The notes beneath the pieces were generated by a model. That model was not told where the DNA came from. It saw only the letters and a list, made by a program, of their open reading frames with translations, and searched no databases. A DNA stretch of 64,000 bases from Plantactinospora mayteni (GTDB lineage: Bacteria > Actinomycetota > Actinomycetes > Mycobacteriales > Micromonosporaceae): assembly GCF_016862935.1 (NCBI RefSeq), contig NZ_BONX01000045.1:1-64000 (forward strand), given 5' to 3'. Made by a program: the position numbers and the translations under genes. Position 1 is the first letter of the stretch. Every line of letters starts with the position of its first letter. This document shows, piece by piece, positions 51,862 to 60,073 of the stretch.

Positions 51862-53111
51862 GGTTCCTCCCGATACGTGGAATACAAGCGTTCGTCAAGC
51901 TCTGATACTGCACGCCCAGACTGTGTACCGAGCGTTTTGCGGAATGCGGCAACGGAGCGCGTAACCCGCTCTGAGTCATAGGCTTGGCCGATGTCGAATG
52001 CCTCGGCTGCCACCTTACAAGCCTCGTCGACTTTGCCGGCCTGCGCCAGTACACCGGCCCGCAAGACGTCCATGACGGCGCGCGGCTTGGGCGCCTGCTG
52101 CGGATCGTAGGATATCCGTAGTGCCTTTTCGGCGGTCTTTACGCGGCCGAGTTTTCCGGCAACCTGCGCCCGGAAACCGGCCAACTTCCGCTCATCGAAC
52201 CGGAAGATCCACGGCCAGACCGGTTCATCGTTCGATGCACGATTCAGCCGCGCTTCGGCCTGGTCCAACTTTGCGAGCGCATTCCGGTCCTTGATCTGCG
52301 CGAGGGCGAGCGACTCGATAGCGTCCATCCAGATTCCGGCAATAGCCGGCGCTGAACGGGGAAGCCGATGCCGGGCGTCCGCGACGAGACGCACACTTTC
52401 GGCGGCGTCGCCACAGTTCGCGGCGAATTGGCTCATGCTCGCCTGCATGTACGCGGGCAGCAGGGGGTGTCCTGAACGTTCGGCCGCCCGCACGGCGAGC
52501 TGGTAGTGACGTCGAGCGGTCGCCCGATCTTCTACATCGACGTACAGCCACGCGGCGAGTCCGGCCGTCTCGGCGAGTACGGCGCGCAGGCGGCGGGTGT
52601 GTGCTGGTGAGTGTCCGTCGCGGCTGGCAAGTTGGCGGACAAGGGCAAGGTGAGCGCTGACCGGCGCGATGAGGCTGCGTGACGGTAGACGCTGCTCTAG
52701 CCGGCGGTATGTGGCGGACGGGATCGTCAACAGCCGCTCCTCGTCCTGCGTCTCGACGGGAACGTCTCCCTCGACGGTGCCGATCAACGCGAGCCCCGAG
52801 ACGCCTGCTGCGCCCGCTAGGAACTGGCGGCGGTTCGTGTCGTCCTCCTGGTCATCGAGCAAGCCCGCGAGCGACCTCGGGACGCCCAAGCCGTCGCAAA
52901 GTGCTCGCACTGTGCGGATGCCCGGCTCCTTGCTCTGACCGTTCATCAGCCGCGAGACGTGCGGCTGTGAGACGCCGACCGCTACCGCGATGTCAGTCTG
53001 CGATGCCCCGGTCTCTCGAACGAGCATCTGAAGCACCGTCGACCAGTCACCGGACCGGAGCGCACGCCTGAACTCGGGCCGGTCGAGCATCTCCGACGGC
53101 GCCTTGATCAT
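51858..53111 (-). CDS. XRE-family HTH regulator with TPR-like C-terminal domain
   Basis: 417 aa. The N-terminal helix-turn-helix is ETGASQTDIAVAVGVSQPHV then SRLMNGQSKEPGIRTVRALC. A RRQFLAGAAGVSGLALIG stretch resembles a Tat-like segment, common in this family and not necessarily exported. Helical repeats fill the rest (AETAGLAAWLYVDVEDRATARRHYQLAVRAAERSG). The ATG at 53111 sits within a palindrome and has only a weak RBS. Such regulators in actinobacteria control development or antibiotic genes. It is coupled to the SLOG-like gene downstream and divergent from another HTH gene. Confidence 0.87.
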   Translation of the reverse strand: MIKAPSEMLDRPEFRRALRSGDWSTVLQMLVRETGASQTDIAVAVGVSQPHVSRLMNGQSKEPGIRTVRALCDGLGVPRSLAGLLDDQEDDTNRRQFLAGAAGVSGLALIGTVEGDVPVETQDEERLLTIPSATYRRLEQRLPSRSLIAPVSAHLALVRQLASRDGHSPAHTRRLRAVLAETAGLAAWLYVDVEDRATARRHYQLAVRAAERSGHPLLPAYMQASMSQFAANCGDAAESVRLVADARHRLPRSAPAIAGIWMDAIESLALAQIKDRNALAKLDQAEARLNRASNDEPVWPWIFRFDERKLAGFRAQVAGKLGRVKTAEKALRISYDPQQAPKPRAVMDVLRAGVLAQAGKVDEACKVAAEAFDIGQAYDSERVTRSVAAFRKTLGTQSGRAVSELDERLYSTYREEP

Positions 53112-53117
53112 CAAGGC
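53101..53117. promoter_or_regulatory. Palindrome over the XRE start codon
   Basis: Arms GCCTTGAT / ATCAAGGC with a central C span the start codon of the XRE/TPR gene. It could be an autoregulatory operator or an mRNA hairpin hiding the start. Confidence 0.4.
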
Positions 53118-53133
53118 AGGCCCTTGACATGCG

Positions 53134-53259
53134 AATACATCGCAGGCATGGCGTGTGACACCAGTCTGGTAGCGGCTCCTAGCTTGGCGCCATGTTGGGC
53201 GTTTATGTGGTTCAACTATGCCCCCGTCTGACGTGATCGGCATACATGCAGGCATAGCG
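53134..53259. promoter_or_regulatory. Two copies of an ATACAT(C)GCAGGCAT-(A/G)GCG motif
   Basis: Copy A (53134-53153) and copy B (53241-53259) match at almost every base apart from a 1-bp indel. Both contain ATACAT, GCAGGCAT and GCG, and the part ATGC-AG-GCAT in copy B is an inverted repeat. They lie 88 bp apart in the divergent region between two HTH genes. Confidence 0.5.
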
Positions 53260-53511
53260 ACTGCTTCCTATACCTCCACGAGTGGCCGTAACGAGCGGTG
53301 ACCTGCACGCTTCGCATTGTCGCCGAGATCGCTCCAGTAGAGAACGCCTGACGGGCATCCCTGCCGACATCGGGCGGCGGCCCCCTGCTGGCTCCCACCG
53401 TCCTGTGCGGGTTCGCTCGCCGTCACGGTGGGTGGGCTGGTAGGGGGCGTTGCGCCGCTGCGGACGCACGGGGCACCGGAGCCAGGACGCAAGTGGGGAG
53501 TGGTTGAGCGA
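53260..53511. other. Divergent promoter region upstream of the small HTH gene
   Basis: No gene is supported in this stretch. It is the distal half of a 400-bp gap between two HTH genes and presumably carries the promoter of the plus-strand gene. Confidence 0.4.
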
Positions 53512-53910
53512 ATGCAGGGACCGAACGAGCGGCTTCGACAGGCGCGGCTCGCGCGGCTATCGCCGTCGGGCTCGGGGCGGGCGATGTCGCGTCAGGAGTT
53601 GGCCGAGGCGGTCAACGCGGTGGTGTTCGCTGCCACGGGCGTGGTGATCCGGTTGAACGCGAACTACATCGGCAAGTTGGAGCTTGGTGTGCACCGCTGG
53701 CCGGCAGAGCCAACGCGGCGTGCATTTCGGGCGGTGCTCGATGCCGGGCGAGACGCCGATCTGGGGTTCTTCATCGTCTATGGAACGCGTACGGGTGCCG
53801 GCAACGCCCCGCGAGTGCAGGTGCCGGAGCGGCGCCGCTGCGGAGGCGTCGCCGCTGCCCGTCCGGTCGGTGTGGGCTGGCCGGGCAGGGACGACTGGGG
53901 GCGGCGATGA
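53512..53910 (+). CDS. Small HTH (XRE-like) regulator
   Basis: 132 aa. The part RLRQARLARLSPSGSGRAMS then RQELAEAVNAVVFAATGVVI and ANYIGKLELGVHRWPAEPTRRAFRAVLDA is the helix-turn-helix pattern of actinobacterial XRE proteins that name their own recognition helix NYIGKLE. The start is uncertain: ATG at 53512, or an upstream in-frame GTG at 53500 close to GGGGA. The C-terminus is basic and low-complexity. An ATGA at its end overlaps a possible 24-codon reading frame. Confidence 0.7.
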   Translation: MQGPNERLRQARLARLSPSGSGRAMSRQELAEAVNAVVFAATGVVIRLNANYIGKLELGVHRWPAEPTRRAFRAVLDAGRDADLGFFIVYGTRTGAGNAPRVQVPERRRCGGVAAARPVGVGWPGRDDWGRR

Positions 53911-54217
53911 CGGGGCAACAGTCAACCTTGGTGACGTCGAATGTGTCCCCGAGACACTGCTCGGTGCGGAGTCCTTTATGAATGCCCCGCCGCAGCCCGA
54001 GACCGGATCGCGTCAGGTCATCAATTTCCTCAGGTCCTCGGCCCGACCCCAGGTGCTCGCTCGCGGAGAACGCTGCCTTCTTCGCGACCAACCGCGCTCG
54101 CTTTACCGGAACCCGCCTTCTCAATCAATACCGTCGCAAACCCTTCAATTTCTCGGGCCGGAATCCTGCCCGAAGAAATTCCGGCAAGAACACTAGAAAA
54201 AGGGAAGTGGATGATCG
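53911..54217. other. Intergenic, AT-richer than surroundings
   Basis: No gene longer than a 24-codon frame (MTGQQSTLVTSN..., starting in the ATGA at 53907) is visible. The part around 54110-54210 is notably AT-rich for this genome, consistent with a promoter or imported DNA. Confidence 0.45.
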
Positions 54218-54568
54218 ATGATGCCGCCACCCGCCATCACTCCAGCCGAACGGCCAGCCACCGAAATACCAGCAACGAGCGGCTACAAGCCGGGTGACCG
54301 GGTTTGGGTCTATCGTGGCGGGTCCTGGCGTCCCGGGGTCGTGGAGTCCGCGACCTCGTTGGCGGTGCTGGCCACGTATCGGCCCACCGGCGCCAGAGGG
54401 ACCGGTGTCGACACCGTTACCGCGCCGTGCGTGACCAGACGGACCGACACGGACACCAGCATCGATCAAACGGAATGGCCCCAGGCTCCGCGCGGCTTCG
54501 AGCCCGACTCCGCGAAATGCTCATCGCCGGCCAAACGGAGCCCTTCAAGTGAAGGTTCATCAATGTAA
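54218..54568 (+). CDS. Hypothetical 116-aa protein with a small beta-barrel-like core
   Basis: The core YKPGDRVWVYRGGSWRPGVV then ESATSLAVLATYRPTGARGTGVDTVT has the spacing of an SH3/Tudor-like barrel. It is preceded by a Pro-rich N-terminus and followed by a low-complexity tail. Two adjacent ATGs (54218, 54221) start the frame, with GGGAAG about 10 nt upstream. Similar small proteins occur in actinobacterial integrated elements; no function is known. Confidence 0.6.
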   Translation: MMPPPAITPAERPATEIPATSGYKPGDRVWVYRGGSWRPGVVESATSLAVLATYRPTGARGTGVDTVTAPCVTRRTDTDTSIDQTEWPQAPRGFEPDSAKCSSPAKRSPSSEGSSM

Positions 54569-54710
54569 GTGATCACAGGTCCTTGATGCGGGCAACCACC
54601 GTCGCTACGACCCTATCGACGCCGCGACTAGGAGTTACCTCACTAAGCAATGACCGTGATGGGGTCGGCGGTCAGGTCAATCGGGCTGACCGGGAGGGGA
54701 ATGGTGCGTG

Positions 54711-54854
54711 ATGTTGGTTGGCGCTGTGATTGCCGCGTCGTTGGTCGGATTCCTCGCTGGGCTTCTGTCGTTCAAGGTCAAGGCGCGTTGGTGTCCGCAC
54801 TGCGGAAGGCTCACGACCCATGTCATTTCGGAGCAGGCCGGGCGAACGCCATGA
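54711..54854 (+). CDS. Small single-pass membrane protein with CPHC motif
   Basis: 47 aa: one hydrophobic helix (LVGAVIAASLVGFLAGLLSF) followed by a basic tail VKARWCPHCGRLTTH with a zinc-ribbon-like CxxC. It starts with ATG 54711 (or GTG 54708) after GGGAGGGG, and ends in an ATGA overlapping the next frame. Proteins of this exact plan are common in actinobacterial mobile/integrated regions; function unknown. Confidence 0.65.
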   Translation: MLVGAVIAASLVGFLAGLLSFKVKARWCPHCGRLTTHVISEQAGRTP

Positions 54855-55129
54855 GGAGCTGTCGTGGCAGTGGAGTCGGCGATGCGTTCACTGGCGCGGG
54901 CGCGGCAAGCGTGCGCCGCTTCGGCCATCGAGGAGAGACGCGTATTCGTCGGAAGTCGGGCTTGTGTCTGGCGTGTGGTGTGCCTGGTCCGCGCGTGGAG
55001 CACGAGCAGGCATCCAAGGTGTTCATGTTCGCGTTGCGGCTGCCTCGCCGGTTGCCAGGACCGACACGGCCGGAGTTGATCGGTGCGCGGCGGGTGGGTA
55101 TTCCCGGCCCGCTCGCGCAAGCGGGTTGA
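54851..55129 (+). CDS. Doubtful 92-aa ORF
   Basis: Begins in the ATGA overlap with the membrane protein gene. It contains LCLACGVPG and an Arg-rich sequence with little secondary-structure character. The 4-bp overlap supports it; the composition does not. No family recognised. Confidence 0.35.
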   Translation: MRSCRGSGVGDAFTGAGAASVRRFGHRGETRIRRKSGLCLACGVPGPRVEHEQASKVFMFALRLPRRLPGPTRPELIGARRVGIPGPLAQAG

Positions 55130-55140
55130 GGTGTTCGCTC

Positions 55141-55479
55141 ATGCAGCCGGATCGATCGGGCAGCAACGGGTTAAGGGCCGGTGACCTCGTTTATGTTGGG
55201 CGGTCCGCGAGTGTGCAATTTGGTGGCACGTCGGCCTTTCTCTTCCGCGTGATCCGCGTCGACAACCACCCTACCTATTACGGATGGGCGTGGCTGGATG
55301 GTTACCAACTTGACGGCAGCCGCAACGCGGTGACGCGTCGGCAGATCTACGTACAGGCCGCCGGGCTCCGGCGGGTTCCGAAGGTGCCAGCCCCGTCCGG
55401 TCGTACATCGAATGTGCGCAGGCTCGATGACATGCGCGCATCGCTGCGGAATGCGCGCGTGCCTCGCGGTCGCACATGA
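55141..55479 (+). CDS. Hypothetical 112-aa protein
   Basis: Soluble, with a compact beta-rich core: GLRAGDLVYVGRSASVQFGG then FLFRVIRVDNHPTYYGWAWLDGYQLDG and RRQIYVQAAGLRRV. This reads as a genuine globular domain, again of small-barrel type, with a basic disordered tail. It starts with the ATG at 55141, 11 bp after the preceding frame. No family recognised; it belongs to the run of small island genes before the Mur ligase. Confidence 0.65.
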   Translation: MQPDRSGSNGLRAGDLVYVGRSASVQFGGTSAFLFRVIRVDNHPTYYGWAWLDGYQLDGSRNAVTRRQIYVQAAGLRRVPKVPAPSGRTSNVRRLDDMRASLRNARVPRGRT

Positions 55480-55497
55480 CGGCGGCTACCGCATGGA

Positions 55498-55508
55498 GAG
55501 GAGGTGAT
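55498..55508 (+). promoter_or_regulatory. Extended Shine-Dalgarno match with a 13-codon ORF
   Basis: AGGAGGTGAT matches the 16S anti-Shine-Dalgarno over ten bases. The ATG inside it (55507) opens MPPASAPYRTTGC, ending at 55548, only 26 bp before the MurC-like start. Spacing to that ATG is too short for efficient initiation, so it may instead be a standby site or the remnant of a leader. Confidence 0.3.
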
Positions 55509-55574
55509 GCCGCCGGCATCGGCCCCGTACAGGACAACAGGTTGTTGATGGATTAAAAAAGGAGAACGGGCATC

Positions 55575-57020
55575 ATGACCGACACTCTCACCGGTAACCC
55601 CACGCGCGACCCGTACACCGGCCCCTTCGACCTGTCCCGCCCCCACTTCGTCGGCATCGGCGGCACCGCCATGTCCGGCCTCGCCCGACTGCTCATGGAG
55701 TCGGGACACCGGGTCACCGGCAGCGACATCGCCAGTTCGGTCTCCGTGGCGACGCTGCGTCTGGCCGGGATTACCGTGCACCTCGGGCATCGCCCGGAGC
55801 ACATCGTGGGCGCCTCGTGCGTCGTCTACACCACCGTCGCCGGTCACAACGCTGAGGTGACCGCTGCCCGCGAGGCCGGTATCCCGGTGGTCCACCGTGC
55901 TCAGGTCCTCGACGCGCTGAGCGCCGGGCATCGTCTGGTGGCGGTGTCCGGGTCGCACGGCAAGTCCACCACCACCGCCCTCCTCGCCACCACCCTGCGC
56001 GACCTCGGTACCGATCCGACCTATCTGATCGGCGCGAACCTGCGCCTACCCGGCTCGGGTGCCCGGCTCGGCGGCTCCGACCTGCTGATCGCGGAGGCGG
56101 ACGAGTCGGACCGGTCGTTCCACTTCCTCACCCCGTGGATGGCGGTGATCAGCAACGTCACGGACGACCACCCGGAGAACTTCGTCGACCACGCCGATCT
56201 CGTCAACGCCTACACGACCTTCGCGCAGCGCATCACCTCGGGCGGGGTCCTGGTCGTCAACGCCGACGACGACGGCGCGATGGAGGTCGCCAGCCGCATC
56301 CGCGTGAACCGGCCCGACGTACGGGTGGTCCGCTACGGGCGGCACGTCACGGCGGACATTCGCCTGATTAACGTCACCGCGCGTGGGTGGGGCCTGCGGG
56401 CCGACGTGGCACTGCCCGAACGTCGTCAGGTCACCCTCGCCCTGGCGACTCCGGCAACGCATCACGCCCACAACGCGGTCGCCGCGCTGGCCTGCGCGGT
56501 CGCGCTCGGCATCGACGCCGACAACGCCGCGCGGGCAATCTCAACCTTCGCCGGCGTGCGGCGCCGGTTCGAGCACATCGACACCTACGACGGGGTGACG
56601 GTGATCGACACCTACGCCGACCACCCCGACGAGATCCACGCCGACCTGTCCGCAGCCCGCACCCTGACCCTCGCCGGGGGCAGGGTGTTGGTGGTCTTCC
56701 AGCCGTCCGGTCACGCCCGCGTGACCGCGTTCGGTGACCGCATCGGCGCCACCCTCGCGGAAGGCGCCGATCACGTCATGCTGCTCGACGTGCACGGCAC
56801 CCTCCCGCCCGGTCAGGCCACCGCCGACACCGGGGCGCTCCTCCCCTCGCTGGGCGATGGCCGCTACACCCTCGCACTGAGCCGGGAGCACGCCACGTCG
56901 AGCATCGCCGCGATGGCGAAGCCCGGTGACGTGGTGGTGACCATGGGAACCGGCGACGTGACCACCTACGGGCCGGTCATCCTCGACCACCTCACCGACC
57001 GGGCGGTGCAGGTGGCCTAG
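55575..57020 (+). CDS. MurC-like Mur ligase (UDP-N-acetylmuramate--L-alanine ligase family)
   Basis: 481 aa with the three Mur ligase domains. The N-terminal Rossmann motif is HFVGIGGTAMSGLA, the ATP loop is VSGSHGKSTTTALL (Ser and Ser where MurC usually has Thr), followed by IAEADESDRSF and NVTDDHPENF. The C-terminal ligase domain has DTYADHPDEI and VVFQPSGHARV, which corresponds to the FQPH-type motif. AAAAAAGGAGA precedes the ATG at 55575. It is not in a division/cell-wall cluster: neighbours are small island genes and a convergent MurF-like gene 3 bp away. Probably an accessory copy, for a modified peptidoglycan precursor, resistance or a specialised ligation; the reaction is inferred from family only. 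Confidence 0.85.
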   Translation: MTDTLTGNPTRDPYTGPFDLSRPHFVGIGGTAMSGLARLLMESGHRVTGSDIASSVSVATLRLAGITVHLGHRPEHIVGASCVVYTTVAGHNAEVTAAREAGIPVVHRAQVLDALSAGHRLVAVSGSHGKSTTTALLATTLRDLGTDPTYLIGANLRLPGSGARLGGSDLLIAEADESDRSFHFLTPWMAVISNVTDDHPENFVDHADLVNAYTTFAQRITSGGVLVVNADDDGAMEVASRIRVNRPDVRVVRYGRHVTADIRLINVTARGWGLRADVALPERRQVTLALATPATHHAHNAVAALACAVALGIDADNAARAISTFAGVRRRFEHIDTYDGVTVIDTYADHPDEIHADLSAARTLTLAGGRVLVVFQPSGHARVTAFGDRIGATLAEGADHVMLLDVHGTLPPGQATADTGALLPSLGDGRYTLALSREHATSSIAAMAKPGDVVVTMGTGDVTTYGPVILDHLTDRAVQVA

Positions 57021-57023
57021 CCG

Positions 57024-58430
57024 TCAGGCCGTAACAGCGTCGGGCTCCGTCAACTGGCGCGCGAGTTCCTGGAGCCCGACGCTGTTCGCTGCCTTCACCA
57101 ACACCACATCCCCAGCCCGCAACCCGGCCCGCACCGTACCCAGCGCGCTGGCCACGTCCGGAACCCGCTCCACCGGCACGCCACCAGCCGATGCCGCCTC
57201 CGCGTACTGGCCGGCATCCGGCCCGCCGATCGCGACCAGCCAGTCCACGCCGACCTGGGCGACCCGTTCCCCGATCTCCCGGTGCGTCTGCGCCGAGTGC
57301 TCGCCCAGCTCGGCCATCTCACCCAACACCGCAACAGCACGCCGGCCATGCGGAGCGGCCATATCCGCCAACGCCTGCAACGCCGCCCGCATCGCGTCCG
57401 GGCTGGCGTTGTACGCATCGTTGATGACCGTGACCCCATCCGCCCGGGTGCTGACCTGCATCCGTCCCGGAGACAACGCGTCCGCCCTCGACAACGCCTC
57501 GGCCACCGCCCCGACCGGATGCCCCAAACCAAGCGCCACGGCGGCGGCAGCAAGCGCGTTGGACACCTGATGCGACCCGTAGAGCCGCAACCGCACCTCG
57601 GCCCGCTCACCGTCGAAGACGAGCCGGAACCCTGGACGGCCCTGCCCGTCCACCGCCACGTCCTCGGCCCGCACGTCCGCACCGTCGGCCAGCCCATACG
57701 TGACCACCCTGGCCCGGGTACGCGACGCCATACCCACAACCAACGGGTCATCGGCGTTGAGCACCGCGACACCACCGTCATACCGGGCCGGCAACGCCTC
57801 AACCAGCTCACCCTTGGCGATCACGATGTTGTCCACCGAACCGAACTCGCCCAGATGCGCGGCCCCGACCCTCGTCACCACACCAACCTTCGGCGGCGCC
57901 ACCCCGGTCAGGTAGGTCAGGTGCCCGATCCCCCGCGCGCCCATCTCCAACACCAGATAGCAGGTGTCCTCGGTGGCCCGGCTGACCGTGTACGGCAAGC
58001 CCAGCTCGTTGTTGTTCGACCCCCGGTTAGCCACGGTCGGCCCGAACGCGGCCAACACCTGACTGAGGACATCTTTGGTCGAGGTCTTGCCCACCGAACC
58101 CGTCACTCCGATGACGGTCGTGTCGGTCAGCCGGTCCACCACCGCCCGCGCCAACCGGCCGTAGGCGGCGGGCACATCCGCAACCACAATCGCGGGCACA
58201 CCGACCGGCCGCGACGCCAGCACACCTACCGCGCCGGCCTCCACCGCCGCAGCCGCGTAGTCATGCCCGTCCACCCGCTCACCCGGCAGGGCCACGAACA
58301 ACCCACCCGGCTCCACCTTGCGCGAATCAAAGACAACGGGGGCGGTAACAGTCACGGCGGACGGGTCGACAGCATCGTGAACGGTTCCGCCCACAACCGT
58401 GGCAATCTCCTGAATCGTCAAGGCAAGCAC
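57024..58430 (-). CDS. MurF-like Mur ligase (UDP-MurNAc-tripeptide--D-Ala-D-Ala ligase family)
   Basis: 468 aa. The N-terminal MurF domain starts LTIQEIATVVGGTV and includes RKVEPGGLFVALPGERVDGHDYAAAAVEAGA. The ATP loop is GVTGSVGKTSTKDVLSQVL, then ANRGSNNNELGLPYT, EMGARGIGHLTYL and the ligase-domain motif INDAYNASPDAMRAAL. All expected residues appear intact. The start is GTG 58430 with AGGAGG 13 nt upstream, a long spacing. It converges on the MurC-like gene with 3 bp between stops, an unusual layout for enzymes of one pathway, and away from the usual mraY/murD neighbours. Confidence 0.9.
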   Translation of the reverse strand: MLALTIQEIATVVGGTVHDAVDPSAVTVTAPVVFDSRKVEPGGLFVALPGERVDGHDYAAAAVEAGAVGVLASRPVGVPAIVVADVPAAYGRLARAVVDRLTDTTVIGVTGSVGKTSTKDVLSQVLAAFGPTVANRGSNNNELGLPYTVSRATEDTCYLVLEMGARGIGHLTYLTGVAPPKVGVVTRVGAAHLGEFGSVDNIVIAKGELVEALPARYDGGVAVLNADDPLVVGMASRTRARVVTYGLADGADVRAEDVAVDGQGRPGFRLVFDGERAEVRLRLYGSHQVSNALAAAAVALGLGHPVGAVAEALSRADALSPGRMQVSTRADGVTVINDAYNASPDAMRAALQALADMAAPHGRRAVAVLGEMAELGEHSAQTHREIGERVAQVGVDWLVAIGGPDAGQYAEAASAGGVPVERVPDVASALGTVRAGLRAGDVVLVKAANSVGLQELARQLTEPDAVTA

Positions 58431-58530
58431 ATCGGCAAGGTACCCTCCTGAGCCTGTGCCACGCGCCCCGACTGGACCAGACCCGGGACCGGGTCGCCTG
58501 ACCGGGGCGGGTGGTGGCAGGCTGTGGTGG

Positions 58531-58740
58531 GTGCAGGGGCGTGAGCCGGACTGGCTGGATGAGGACGTCAGGCGTCGGCAGAAGGTGGCCGAACGACTGG
58601 CGCACGAGTTGGCGCACGCACCCGAGGGGCGGCACGGGGCCGGGAACGACTACGTGGCGAGCGTCGCGGTTCAGGTCCGGCTCTCCTCCGCCGCTGGGGC
58701 GTTCGAGGCGCAGCTTGCCTTAGATGAGGCACCCGTCTAG
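58531..58740 (+). CDS. Hypothetical 69-aa protein
   Basis: VQGREPDWLDEDVRRRQKVA then ERLAHELAHAPEGRHGAGNDYVASVAVQVRL: a charged helical N-terminus and a short beta-like C-terminus. The GTG at 58531 is the likely start; an in-frame GTG at 58456 would add 25 low-complexity residues. No family recognised. It is divergent from the MurF-like gene. Confidence 0.5.
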   Translation: MQGREPDWLDEDVRRRQKVAERLAHELAHAPEGRHGAGNDYVASVAVQVRLSSAAGAFEAQLALDEAPV

Positions 58741-58790
58741 ATCAGCACGGGCCAGCCGGTGGGACCGGTCCGTGGCCGGCGGGAGCGGTT

Positions 58791-59036
58791 ATGTGTGTGC
58801 ACGCTCCGGAGTTCTGGAGCGTGGTGTTCCCCGTCGATCCGCTCACCGGCCTGATTCTGGTCTGCGCGGATGATCTTCAGGATCACTGCATGGAGGTCTA
58901 CGACGACGGTCACAAGACGGGTAAGGCGATCGACGGCTTCCGCTACCGCGTTCTGGAAGCGCTCAAGAACCGATCTGAGCGCATCGCCAAGGGCACCGTG
59001 CGGGCTGATCCGTGGACGCTGGAGCCGCCGGCATAG
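58791..59036 (+). CDS. Hypothetical 81-aa protein
   Basis: CVHAPEFWSVVFPVDPLTGL then ILVCADDLQDHCMEVYDDGHKTG and a Lys/Arg-rich helical end. Balanced composition and a good ribosome site (GGGAGCGGTT before ATG) indicate a real gene. The four Cys/His near the start are scattered, so a metal site is uncertain. No family recognised. It follows the 69-aa gene by 50 bp. Confidence 0.6.
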   Translation: MCVHAPEFWSVVFPVDPLTGLILVCADDLQDHCMEVYDDGHKTGKAIDGFRYRVLEALKNRSERIAKGTVRADPWTLEPPA

Positions 59037-59134
59037 CTTGCCGTGGGGTCACGGCGGGGTGACGAGATCGGCTCGGTCGAGTAGGTGGGCGATGAAGCGT
59101 TTCGCCCGCTTGCGCTGCTTGGATGCCGGCTGGC

Positions 59135-60040
59135 TCAGGACGGCAGCCGCAGCCCGCCCGGTACGGTGTGGGCCCGTGCGCTGGCACGCTGCATCAGCGC
59201 GACGTAACCGTCCTCAAGCGACGGTGGCACCGGCACCGCGTCCGGGCTCGGTCGGGACGAGCTGACCACCCGGTAGTGGGTGCCGTCGGTCCGACTGATC
59301 GCCGAGACCACCACCCCGACCGTCGGCGCCGGACCGGAACTGGTCACCTCCCAGGTGGCACCCTCACCGACCCGCACCAGATCGGTCACCATCCCCGTGT
59401 AGACCACCCGACCACCCGCCATCACCGCCGCGTGCTGACAGGTCTGCGCCACGTCCTCCACGATGTGCGTACTCAACAGCACCGTACGATGACCGGCCAG
59501 CCCGGCCAGCAGGGTCCGGAACCGTACCCGCTCCTCCGGGTCCAGCCCGGCGGTCGGCTCGTCCACCACGATCAGTGCGGGGTCACCCAGCAACGCCTGC
59601 GCGATGCCGACCCGCCGCCGCATCCCACCGGAGAAGCCCTTCATCCGCCGGCCCGCGACCTCGGTCAGCGCCACCAACTCCAGCAGCTCGTCGACCTGCC
59701 GGTGCCGCGCCCGGGTGTCGTCGAGCCCCTTCAGCAACCCGACGTAGTCCAGGAACTCCCGGGGTGACAGGTCGGGATAGAGGCCGAGATCCTGCGGCAG
59801 GTAGCCGAGCCGGCGCTGCACCGCCAGCCGGCCGGCGCTGGTGGTCAGGTCGTGCCCGCCGACCCGCACCTGCCCGCCGCTGGGCGGCAGCACCCCGGCC
59901 AGGATCCGCATCAGCGTGGTCTTGCCGGCGCCGTTCGCGCCGAGCAGGCCGTACATGCCGCCGGGGATGGCCAGGTCGACCGAGTGCAGCGCGGTGACCT
60001 TGCCGAACCGGCGGGTCAGGCCGGTGGTCTGGATGTCCAT
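59135..60040 (-). CDS. ABC transporter ATP-binding protein (ABC-2 type)
   Basis: 301 aa: Walker A LLGANGAGKTTLM, Q-loop in YLPQDLGLYP, signature FSGGMRRRVGIAQAL, Walker B ALIVVDEPTAGLD and switch His in LLSTHIVEDV, then a ~90-residue C-terminal extension. It is the last gene of a tight unit transcribed from the ECF sigma gene: sigma, anti-sigma, two membrane proteins, ATPase. It probably powers the two membrane proteins in export or envelope response. Confidence 0.93.
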   Translation of the reverse strand: MDIQTTGLTRRFGKVTALHSVDLAIPGGMYGLLGANGAGKTTLMRILAGVLPPSGGQVRVGGHDLTTSAGRLAVQRRLGYLPQDLGLYPDLSPREFLDYVGLLKGLDDTRARHRQVDELLELVALTEVAGRRMKGFSGGMRRRVGIAQALLGDPALIVVDEPTAGLDPEERVRFRTLLAGLAGHRTVLLSTHIVEDVAQTCQHAAVMAGGRVVYTGMVTDLVRVGEGATWEVTSSGPAPTVGVVVSAISRTDGTHYRVVSSSRPSPDAVPVPPSLEDGYVALMQRASARAHTVPGGLRLPS

Positions 60041-60073
60041 GCGAGGTGAGCCTTTCTCCCAGGGTGAGACGCG

